22,846 bases of DNA from Collodictyon triciliatum (Eukaryota > CRuMs), in contig JBHJMP010001134.1 of the NCBI GenBank assembly GCA_043381765.1, forward strand, positions 1 to 22,846, in the 5' to 3' direction. Shown piece by piece: positions 1 to 13,700 of the stretch. Numbering within the stretch: position 1 is the stretch's first letter; each line of letters starts with the position of its first letter. Made by a program: the position numbers and the translations under genes. The notes beneath the pieces are model-generated. The model saw only the letters and a list, made by a program, of their open reading frames with translations. It searched no databases and was not told the origin of the DNA.

Positions 1-290
1 AAGAGCGATAAAAAAAAGAGTGATAAAAAAAGAGTGATAAAAAAAGAGCGATAAAAAAAAGAGTGATAAAGAAAAAAGTGATAAAAAAAGTGATAAAAAA
101 TAGTGATAAAAAAAAAGAGTGATAAAAAAAAGAGTGATAAAAAAAGAGTGATAAAAAAAGAGTGATAAAAAAAGAGTGATAAAAAAAAGAGTGATAAAAA
201 AAAAGAGTGATAAAAAAAAGAGTGATAAAAAAAAAGAGTGATAAAAAAAAGAGTGATAAAAAAAAGAGTAATAAAAAAAAAGAGTGATAA
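1..290. repeat. AT-rich minisatellite, unit GAGTGATAAAAAAA
   Basis: About 20 head-to-tail units of roughly 13-16 bp, each a GAGTGAT core followed by a run of 6-9 A. Variation is mostly in A-run length, with a few substitutions (GAGCGAT near 4 and 46, AGTAAT near 270). The array runs off the left edge, so its full length is unknown. The unequal A-runs and lack of unique spacers make it a slippage-type satellite and not a CRISPR array. Confidence 0.95.
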
Positions 291-577
291 AGAGGAATAT
301 ATACATGTTACGAAATGATCAAAGTGATCGCCACGTAGACTGTGTTGCAAATCCAGTTAAATGCTGATTTGCGCAGTCTTCACCAAAAAGAAAAAGGGAA
401 TCAAAATAAATCACCACAAGCGCGGAAATGAAGCAGGCAGATAAACCAAGACTTTCTGAGACATTCATCCCAACCCATTACACAAGCGTTCCTTTATCTG
501 TTCACAGTGGGCTTCAAAGTGACGCCATCTGTCTTCTTATTTTAAAATAAAGAGAGGCGAAGAAAAAGCCGAGAGTC
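291..577. other. 3' flank of the PIH1 gene, no gene seen
   Basis: This stretch lies between the left-edge minisatellite and the stop codon of the minus-strand PIH1 gene. It presumably holds that gene's 3' untranslated region. I see no credible ORF, RNA gene or repeat in it. Confidence 0.5.
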
Positions 578-2829
<2,252 letters not shown>

Positions 2830-3306
2830 ATCCTGTGCGCGTCGTTCTTTGAGAATGGTTCACTTGTGCCGATGGTATTCTCTGCACTTGTCCTTGTTGG
2901 TTGTTCGCCTTGGTTGACTGCTTGCTTTTGGCTGCGTGTTGGCCTTTGTGATGGATGAAAGCCGATTGATGATTTCTGATTTCTCTTTGCTTCGGATGCC
3001 CAACGGTACCTATATCTGGAAACTATATTCATATTTTTTTCATGTTTGGCCCTTCATTCGCTAGATTTATAACACCTTCGCTGATTTTTTTTTTCTTCAG
3101 TGCTGCAAAGCTTACTTTTTTGTTGAGAGGTTCTGGGAATAGTTAAGGCAAAACAGGTATAACTAGGCAAAATGGGCAATAAGAAAAAGAAAAGAGACGA
3201 AAGACAAACAATACAACCCAAGTAATCTGTATCCAAATTTATTTATTTTTTTGTTCTTTGGTGGGCTTTTTTTTTTTTTTGAATAAAGAGTTCGAAAAAA
3301 AAAAAC
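2830..3306. promoter_or_regulatory. spacer between receptor stop and PIH1 start
   Basis: This 477-bp interval must hold the receptor gene's 3' untranslated region and the PIH1 promoter and 5' leader, since both genes are on the minus strand. AATAAA on the minus strand at 3238-3247 lies about 60-70 nt past the receptor stop and could be its poly(A) signal. A GC-richer block at 2826-3032 is open in more than one frame, but I could join none of them to either gene. It is best read as PIH1 leader or promoter sequence. No core promoter element is clear. Confidence 0.4.
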
Positions 3307-4783
3307 TCATGCATCACCAGCGTCGCCCTGGAATAGATTCTTTCTTCTTTCCAAGTCACCGAAATTAGGACGCGACTCTGGATTCGCGTGCCAGCATCTT
3401 TGGATTAAATCAACTTTGCTTCGGTCCATATCATGATTGATGAGCGGCCTCAATCCTTTTACGACATCGAATTGCAAGGTCAATGGGTCTCTTCCTTGAT
3501 AAGGTATTTGCCTCATCTCAATTTCCCATAGCACAACTCCAAAGCTATAAATGTCAGCCTTCTCATTGTACCGTTCTCCCTTCATCACCTACATGTTTTA
3601 TTTATTAAATTGATATTGACCAGCGATGTAATATCGAATCTTGCAAGTACCTCCGGGGCTTGGTAAGCCAATGTCCCACACTTTGTCATGGTTCGGTTAT
3701 TTGCTTTAATTCTAGAGAATCCAAAGTCACATAACTTACTCTCGAACACCTCATTCACCTGGATAATTTTGAATCTATAATGAAAAATAGTGCACCCTTA
3801 TGCAGCTATATTTTTGCGCATATTATCAAGTAATATGTAATACCAAGATATTGGATGTTTTCAGATCACGATGCAAGATGGCAGGCACAAATGAATGTAG
3901 ATAAGCCATGCCTCGTACAATTCCGCCAATAATATTCATCCTGTGAAGTGTTATGAACAATTATTTAATATATAAAAATGATAATCACATTCAATTCAAA
4001 TACTTTGCTGATTCATCAATGGGGATGGATTTGCTCGATAGTATTTGACGAAGATTTCCCGGCTCAATCAATTCCATGACTATAGCTAGCTCTGGCGGAC
4101 TCATGCAAGCTCCAATAAATTCAACAATATTTGGATGCTTCAATTTTCTAGCGAATTACAATTTAACGTCAGTTGGATTTAAACTACACAGTTGTAACCA
4201 CTCTAATTTAATATGAATAACATTCGATAAGGCAAGAAGTCAATTTTATATTATACAAAATCATCAAAATATTATGAAATACCTCAAGATACAGACTTCT
4301 GAGTAAAATAAGATGTAGTTGCTATCAAGATGGTTTCCTCCGCCGTTGATTTTCTTCAGTGCGACCTTCTTACCCTAATACGCCCCACAGAAAGATTAGA
4401 TTAGATTAGTCAGATTAAGATAAAATATATAAAAAAAAATAGGGGAAATGCCAGTTAGACAGTTCTTGAAAACTTGTAAGAATGTATAGGATTAATTTTT
4501 CAAGCGGAACCTTATATTCTCCAGGATACACACAGCCATATGAACCAGAGCCGATAGACTTTTGCATTACCAGTACCTCCTTGATTCCAATCTCCCAAAC
4601 TTTGGGCTCAGTAACGTTTCTTTCCAAAGGGTTTAGTGGCGCTTTGTTTTGATAGCCCTTACCCCCTGTTCCCGCGAAGGCTTCGTTTTCGACCGTCTCT
4701 TGATTTCTGGTGCTTTTGTCATAAAGACTAGATTCGGTCGGAATGTTGGGAAGGTATTCAAAGTTTGAGTTCGAAGGCGGGTC
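3307..4783 (-). other. TKL-type protein kinase domain 2 (C-terminal)
   Basis: Exons: 4511-4783, 4283-4374, 4004-4147, 3844-3940, 3651-3758, 3307-3588, about residues 2151-2481. A polar pre-domain of about 60 residues leads to WEIGIKEVLVMQKSIGSGSY, VALKK (Lys about 2248), helix C (FYSEVCILR), LKHPNIVEFIGA, HRDLKTSNIL (Asp about 2345), CDFGFSR, GTLAYQAPEV, DIYSFGVVLWEI and RCWHANPESRPNF. All catalytic residues are present. It is clearly different from kinase 1 in sequence, so this is not a recent duplication. The protein stops 16 residues after the kinase fold (GDAGDA-stop), so there is no C-terminal tail. Confidence 0.92.
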
Positions 4784-7700
4784 CTGTGAGATAATACAGG
4801 TAAATTTCGGGCATTTCATTCTATTAATGACACCAGGCAATAATAATAACAACAATGATAATACATAATTTCCATTCATTCGATTCAAAAAATGGGACAA
4901 TTAAATGATAAACAAACGATAAGAATTACTTCTGCTGATTGGAGTAACTGTATTATCGGTGTCTCAAAAAACTCTGCTCTTTTTGACCATTGCTTCGGAT
5001 AAATCTGAGTATTATTTGAAACATGAGACTAATGAAAAAATCGCACACGGTAAGCGGAGCGTGCTACATTACCTCATATATCGGGGTATTTCTTGAAGTG
5101 CTGTCTTTTTGAATCTGGCGAATAACGTAATCTTTCTCAAACAATTTTTGCTTTTCATCTAATTCCTATAATAAATAGAATGCATTTGATTATTTTTTTT
5201 TATTTTAGATTGCCTTTATTACTGGCACCCGCGCTGACAATACATTTGATTTTCTTAATCATTCATTGAGTAACACAGTTATGATAAAAAAAATTATTTA
5301 TAATTGCTTAGATTGGAAATTTTCTATAAAAAAAAATACACGCCTTGATCACCGCATCCGTAAGAACCACTTGACCCTCATGGCAATTATGGCTCATTTT
5401 TCTGGACGTAGTTATACTCTATTAAATCCAAAGATAGTTAGGTATATTGTTTTCGTTTGAAATTAAATCTTGTTGAATATAATAAAGAAAATTTTTAACC
5501 AAAAACAAAAAATGACGTTTACCTTCCCCACATATATTTGCTTCCTGCTTACATCGTCCAAACTGCTTGCACAAACTCCAAAGTCGAGACCCTGATAAAT
5601 TCAAAGATTTGAATAGTCTATTTATTTAATTTCCGAATAGTTTTTTATATAAGACAACAACATTACTATTTGAACGCGAAGGCCTCTAAGCTGTCCGTCA
5701 GCAACAGGTTTGCATAGTTCATGAACTAAAAGCTCCACATTCCAATCAGCTTCGTTCAACTTGACTTGAATTTCGACAGAGAATCTGTTTTTTCCCACAT
5801 AATGATTAAATCTATTGGATTTATTTTTGAAAATATCATATAATGCATACCTAATCGCGGCTAAAACATCTTGGAATACGACTAGTGTGCTTTCTCCGTC
5901 GTTCTGACTCACATAACCACGATATTTTTTGCTAACCTTTATATTTATACAAAATAAATGAACTAAAGTTATTCTACGAGTGCTTGATTTAGCTCTTATT
6001 TTTTATTCTTCGAAATAATTGGAAGGATTTATAAGATTGGAAGGAAGAAAGATTACTTCCTTAAGAATTTTCATTTGCAATAATACTGCATCTGCCATTT
6101 GGTCAGGAATCTCATCCCATAACCTTTCAGTGCCACTTAGATGACAACACACGGTACAAATGGTGCCTTTTGGAGGATTTTCTTCCTCATCCATAATATT
6201 CTTGTGATAAAGTAAAGTTATTTCAATATTTTTTTTTATTTTTTTTAATTCAAAGAGCGAGCAAACCATGAAAGAGGATGATGAAGATTGGCGAGAAGCT
6301 TCGACTAAGTCCTATTTCAGATAATGAAGTTTGAATAAATATATTTACTCTTTCACATAATTTCCATTATTTTTTTCCAAATCACATGTAAAACTATATA
6401 GTTAAATAGCTAATGTAATGGTGTATGAATAAATTACACTTATGCTTCTTGAAGCTTTTTGAAAATCCGGTCTCTCTGTTGGATTTTGTGCCCATAGTTT
6501 TTGCAAAATGTCTTGAACTTCTGGAGGTATTTCCTCGGGTTTTATGATAGGCCGAATTCCATTCGCAGATACTTGAAAAGATACAGCAAAAACACTTTCA
6601 AGGTTATAGTACGGGTCTTTTCTTGACATAATTTCCCACGAAATTATTCCGAAGCTATAAACATCAGAACAGGTGGTATATTCTTCCCCCATGATAACCT
6701 CAGGAGCAAGCCACAATAGACTCCCAATATTCTCACCGGTCACACTACCCCCTTGGATAGTAGTCAATCCAAAATCACTGCGTATTTATTTCTTTAGAAT
6801 TCTGCAACTCAACTTATTTAAAAAAAAACACTTAGAAGACAACTGCGTACCTGACTTTTAATCTGTCTCTATCATCAACCTTATTTATTTCAATTAGTTG
6901 TTTTGAAAAATTACAAAAGTGATTGAAGTAATTCTACAAATTTATTCATTTACCAAAATATTCGGGCTCTTCAGATCTCGGTGTAGAATAGGCGGATTTG
7001 ACAAATGTAAATACTGCATGCCTGAAAAAAAATTATTTTTTTTAATGAAAATGAATGAATGAAACGAAATCAACCACAAATAAAATAATTTATCTTCTAT
7101 ATATGCATTGAAGAGAACCCTTTGATATGTCGGACATGAATTGGAGTTTCTTGAGGTAAGTAATCTGCCTGTCAGAATGCAGAACTTCATATAAACTCCC
7201 CTGGTGCATAAATTCGCATACAAGACACATGTTTTGCCTGTCTAGACAAGCTCCCATATACAAGACAATATTCGGATGTCTTAGTTCCCTGGTATATACA
7301 TATATGTTAATGAACTTAAATATGAGAAATATTTATAATATTTACTTACACCATAACAGATATCTCTCCTTTGAAGGAACTTATTTGATCGTCGCTCAAT
7401 CGGGTATTGTTCAAAACCTTGATGGCGACTTCAGTTCCTCTCCATTCTCCTTTATATACCTGATCAATTGTTGACACACAATAAATAATGTATCTAATTT
7501 TTTCAATATGCAAACATAATTATAACAAAGCATGTATCAGTGATTACATCTCCAAAACTTCCACTTCCTAACAAATCACCACGAGCTAACTCCTGTGGAT
7601 CAATATCTCCAAACATTTTTTTTTCTGTTTCCTTCATTTTCCTTATGATTTTATTTCGATAAAGATAGAACATAGACACTAGAATCAAGACCATGACTCC

Positions 7701-10700
7701 AACAACTCCTCCGATGATAGGAAAGTAAGGAAATTCTTTCGACTGGTTATCTTTTGATTGTTCAAAAATTTAGTACTATACATCAAAATTTCAGGTGTAG
7801 CGCCCTTAATGAGAATCGACTAATATGTCACGAGCCCAAAACAATACGAGAAATTTCGTTACCTTTTTTACAGACATCCTGTATGGATTGTTTGATTTTT
7901 TGAAAGTTAATCATTGATTATATTGACGCAACAATGATAGAAGAAAAATCATGTATTTCAGAATCATTTTGGGGTTTACCTCGTTTAACGTGAATCCTTT
8001 ATCACAGATGCATTTGTTTTCTTTTGGTTCCAAGTATGCATGTTCAGAACACTCTATTGTTTTTTTATTTCATATTATACACGAATTTTCATAGTAATTT
8101 TTGTCAAAAGGTTCAAAATGTCAAAGAATTAGGATGAGTTTTTTTTTTGTACTCATGACTTACTTGCATGGTAAATTTCAAATCCTTCACAGTTTTCACA
8201 CGGATTGTTTGAATTATCTTGTTTCAAATCATTGGAGACAAATCTGATTTTGAACCCTTTGGGTGCATAAAATGTATTTTGCTTTGTTTTGTCTTTTTCT
8301 GAAAGGATATCTCCTGAAGACAAGGAAGAAATTTCCAATCTAATTTATACATAACAAGGGCATTAATATATACATATATGCTTGCGTATGTGTGTAAATT
8401 ACTCATTGAATGAAAAAAATATGGGATAAGGAATCAAAATCAAAATATATTACAAATCACGCTGTCGAACTCGGTTGAAAACTTGAATATGGGTAGCGTT
8501 TCTTAGAACCCATGTGCAGTTTGTATTTGCTAGATACATGGCATTTCCGCTTCCATCTTCGAATTTTCCAACAGTAAAGCTACTATCAATCTCCTTTTCA
8601 ATAGAAGGAGAGCAGAACCCTTTTATATGATTGCGTAATGAATATGCTTGAATTTCATTTCATTATCAAATCCATGCATTTAGAATATGTCATGTGTAAT
8701 ATTGCAAACAAAGACTGTATATAAATATTACCTGGCCTGTAAAACATGACCTGGTTTGTCCTCGAAAAGTCATTCTTCCCTCCAAATAGCACCATATTAT
8801 CACCAAATGTTCCTCCGTTGTTTTTTGAAATCGACTCGTATCCGGTAATCCGATTGGATTGAAGCAAAACCGATTCTACCTTGAACTCTGTGTTTCGTTA
8901 TTTAAATTTAAATACAATGGGGATGTTTTTAAAGATAATTCGTTCTTTATTTAAATTTGTGTACTTTTGTCCAAGTTGTTTGATGGTTTTTAATTTATAG
9001 AGAGATAATAAGTCTATCAGTTACTGTTTTGAATCATCTTTGTTATCGACTTTCCCGTCACTGGATCTATTCCAATCAAAACATTGTACTCTCCAAAGTA
9101 TGAACACAGCTGTTGAGATATTGGTATTGTTTGTATGGTGTTGTTGAAGGAGAGCTGTGTCCATTTTTGATCATCTACAGACAGAATTTGTTATATTTTG
9201 ATATCTTGGTACTCGAAGTGTGGATAGGGTTTATATTTTTGTATCATCCTTGGGACACTTTGAGTCAAAGAGTACGAAATAAATATAATAGGTCAATATC
9301 ATATTCGGAATCAAACGACAAATTACTTTTATTGTATATCCAATTATCGTTTAAGAGGTTCCCTGAAAAGTCAAATCCGCCTGACATTATGATATTATCT
9401 CTATCCATTGCGCACATGGAATGGAGCATCCTTTTTTTCTAACATATAGAATAGTTAAGACATGTCGATTTGTATGATTGCTTATATCTGGTATGAATAT
9501 GTCATCTATACGGTAGAGTTTTGTAGTATAGAAAACTACTGGTATGATTCCTCCGATATTTGCGGATTTTAGCTCTTTGATGGAGTTGTCGAATATCATT
9601 ACAGCTGAATAGAACTCTTTTTTATCAGTACCTGAAGTAATCTAGATAGCAGATGCGTGGATTTAATAAGAGCATAAAATGATGTGATCTATTGTCTTTT
9701 TGATGTAGGGAAGATATTTAATCAAAAAATCGCTTACTCGCCCACCCCACATGTACAAATTGTCATCTACATAGACAAATCCCAACCCATCTCTATAAAA
9801 TGGTCTTTGATATGTGGATAGCTTCATGTCATAAACATCTTGGTACCAAGTGTTTGTTTCTATTCAAAATGGGTCTATATCAGTATATATTGATACGAAA
9901 TGATAATATTTTTTTTTGTGTGTCTGATAGATGTGGTAGAATTGAATATCAAGTATACAACCTAGGTCAAAAGTCCATAGAGACTCGGCTAAAAGTCGTA
10001 TCTTTGTTTTTCCTCCTATCATGTAAAGCTTATTGGACAATACAGAAATCGATGCACCAGATCTCGGAGATGGGCCCACTTCAGACTCGATAAAGAGACA
10101 TTGCCATTCTTGATTTACTAATATATATTCAATATAATTCATCATGGTTCGCAAAGCAGACTAACACTGAATTTTTATTTCATATATCAAAAATATAGAA
10201 TTACAAATGTCAAATTTCCAAAGGTCATTAAGTAACAGTTCTTCGAGGTATTCAGTGGCTCCTCCGAATATAATGAACGAAGAGTTGTTCAATTTGGTGA
10301 AGGATGGGTCTACTCTATGGATCGGCGTCACTCGGATAGATGTATCAGACCATGTCTGAATACCTAAATTAATTGCAAATCAAAAGAAAACGCTTTTAAT
10401 AACAAATGAATTATTGTTCCCTTTATTCGATTCAATGAATAACAAGCGAATGATATAAAGGTTTAATTTTTTTTTTAAAAAAAAGGATAGTATGAATTAC
10501 TTGTATCCCATGTCCAAACATCGTTTCCTATAACGTTGCTTGAACCAGAACCTCCAACAATAATGATGGAGGATTCTTGAGTAAACTGAGCAGCTCCGTA
10601 CTTTGGTGGAGGGAATGAAATGGGATATTTGGGATTTTCTAGTCCGTAGTTGATTCTATACTCTACTTGGAAGTTTTCTATGTTTTGGATAATAAACATA

Positions 10701-13700
10701 TTCATTTTCTATTCTTTTAATCAACATGAGGGTTTATCAACATAGATCTGATAGGTTGCAAGAAGAACATCAATACCCATATTAATGACTATTAGGTCCT
10801 GTAGCACTTCCCCTTCTCTTATTCCTCCAAAGACATGAAGTTCATTTTCGTATGTTCCGTATGAAAACAATTGTCTCGAAAAGTCGCATATTCCTCCTTC
10901 TTCATTGCAAAGCATACATTCATTTAAAGTGACAAAAGATTTCTCTACCGTCCACTGAGTGTCTTCTTCTAAAAGAAAAATGGAATGGATTTGACTATGT
11001 AACAGGTATAATTCAATATTAGGCCTTTCTTTTTTTTTTGGTTGTTCTTTATCTTTACCATATGAAAGATAGTAGATGTATCCATTTTCTTTTGCTCCAT
11101 CGAATCCTCCGAATATGTAGACTTTTTCATTATTGATGACCAATGAAGAAAATGCCAACTTTGGGAGTAGTCCTGTTGTTTTCAATATCCTCCAATTTTC
11201 TTTTTCTATTGATTAAAAACTATACAGTTTTCTAAAATTTTTTGGATAGATATAATTAAATATACACCAGAATCAAGACTATCTTTCTTTGGTTATGTTA
11301 TACCTGGATTGTATATAAATATCGAGTTTTGATAATCCTCCGTTTCCTATACAGAGAGATTGTTTGGATAAGTGATAATTCTGGTTCAGATATCATTATG
11401 AAGATCCATGAGGAAGTGTACTTTTGTTTTTTTCTTACAGATTTTCCTCCGTATATCATTATTTCTTGTTGATGCCTAGCACAAGATGACCCCGATCGAT
11501 GATACGGGTTGTGGCTTTTTCTTTTCCATTCATTTGATTCTGGATAGAAGTTGTATATTTGATGGTCGTTTTCATTGGACTCTCCTCCGAGTAAGACAGC
11601 ATAGTCTTCCATCCCAATCATGCAGAAATGAACTCTTTTGGAAGGAATGTTTCCACTTATTGATCTCTTAACCCATTTCGATTTGACTATAGTTTTTTTT
11701 GTTTTTTTTATTAGTTTTTTTTGTTTTTGGAAATTTTGAAGTATTATCAAACTTAACTATTCATATTCTAGGGTATATGGTGTGTTTGTACTGAATGGGA
11801 TAGAAAGATATTTATTCATATAATCGGATCAATCCTAACCTGGACTATTCGTTGAGTATATAACACTCATAGAGTGATAGTAATCCGTCAATTTATAATC
11901 TGATGAGATACTTCCACCAACAAGATATAGGATGGACTGGACAGAGAATATCTGGCCAAATATAATCGGAGGAATCGAATCGCTTAGTTCCATCATTTCG
12001 GTCTGTCGAATCTTGCTGATATCTTTTTTTTTTTCATAAAATTTAAATGAATCACCCAAAAAGTCCATACCAATTCACCAAAAAGCACATTCAATACTTT
12101 TTTATGTAAGTTTTAATATAGTGATATCATTTGAATATCTGGGTATTTGATGATATTATCAGAATATATACTTTACCTTGAATTTCTTTAGTCCATGGGT
12201 TTGTATCAATGCATGCCGTCTTTGTGTTCGTTTTTCAAACAATTTTTATTTAATAATATTTAGCATTTATAAAATTTCCACTTGCATTCAAAGCAGTTTT
12301 TTTTTGTGAAGAGTCTTGTAGAAATATTTTGTGAATAAAAGAGGTCAACAATCACTTGATTCATGTTTGGTTGATAGGTTCCAGACGGACATGGAATACA
12401 ATCTCCTCGAAAATTAATATAATTTTCTTTTCCACAATAACACCCATCGTCTTTAGCTGAAAATCCTTTATTACAATCTAATATGCGATTTTTTTTAAGT
12501 TTCGGTGCTTTTTTTGAAACAGTGGTTTATTTTATACTGATGTATGCGTTTCTATTTGAAAAATTACAAAACAATTGAAGATCAAATCCTTGGTCTACAT
12601 CAATACCATACGGTACAAAGAAGCTTAATTTCGAAATTGCGGACGGAACTTTGATCAAATCTCCAGTCATTAAGCCATTCAAAGACAACTATACATATTT
12701 ATATATAAACATGATATCATTCAGATTCAATTCAGATCCATTTCAGATTCAATTCAGATTCAATTCAGATTCAAAATACACAGCAATGCATGATATCTCA
12801 TTAAATGAGGAACCAAACCTTCCTTTCTTTGTTATCACCCAGTACTATATCTTTATCACAAACTGATAGGGTTTCTAGACTTAACGTAGCTCCTGTTGAG
12901 ATCTTCATATTTTTCACCTTTCGTGTTTATAATTCATACGATTTAGTTTTTTGTTTTTCCTTTCATTTTTTTTGGAAGATAATGGGAATATTGGCATACG
13001 ATTTAGCTTGCATGGTATTCTTATTTTCTGATAAAGAAAGTGATATCAAATTTTCATGAACCGGATTCATTTTTTTTCTCACCAATATGAAGTTGGTCTC
13101 TTGTATCTCCCATTTGCAATCAGTACCAGGGAAGTAAAGAAAATCTCTACTTCCATCTGATAGAATTCTGATAGAGTTATTCACTTTAACATATCCACGA
13201 CACCAGAAGTCGTCTAGAAAGTACAAAAAAAAACTGACATCATATTTTTATACTATCATATTTTTTTACACCAAGGAACTTTAATTTTACCTTTTTTTAA
13301 AATATTTGCAAAATGACACAGTATACGAAGGAACTTATTTTCATAAATATATATATTACAGAATATTTACATATCCATGTATTTGTATGAATATATCTAC
13401 ATACTCAATGATAGGGTGTAAACAGATGATGCTCTTTTGGATAAGCGTCGGATTCCTCCGGTAAGCATGTAAATGCTGCCCGTGTTTATTATTGAAGTAG
13501 GATATGCAATTAAGGGTGCCATTTGTTGTTGTCCAACAAGCTTCTCCCATTTTCTCGAATCAACTTTTTATTTAAAAAAATGGTTTGATTATCAATACCA
13601 ATTTCATATTCAAAAGACTATTCAAACAATCTTTCTTGATCAATCTATGTCTAATACTGATTATACCGTCATATATCCAGAAATCATTGTAAATGATTCC

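Noticed and set aside
1-290. Left-edge repeats as a CRISPR array
   Set aside because: Units are contiguous, 13-16 bp and vary in A-run length, without unique spacers; the genome is eukaryotic.
11304-11346. Alternative frame reading LCIGNGGLS that mimics a kelch core
   Set aside because: It would put two GG cores 14 residues apart and leave the wrong phase. The TATAG acceptor gives ETEDYQNSIFIYNP in phase with both neighbours.
7863-12022. A separate second receptor gene starting near 12000
   Set aside because: There is no stop, signal peptide or transmembrane segment between the EGF-like module at 12177-12477 and kelch block 2, and the phase-1 junction joins them cleanly.
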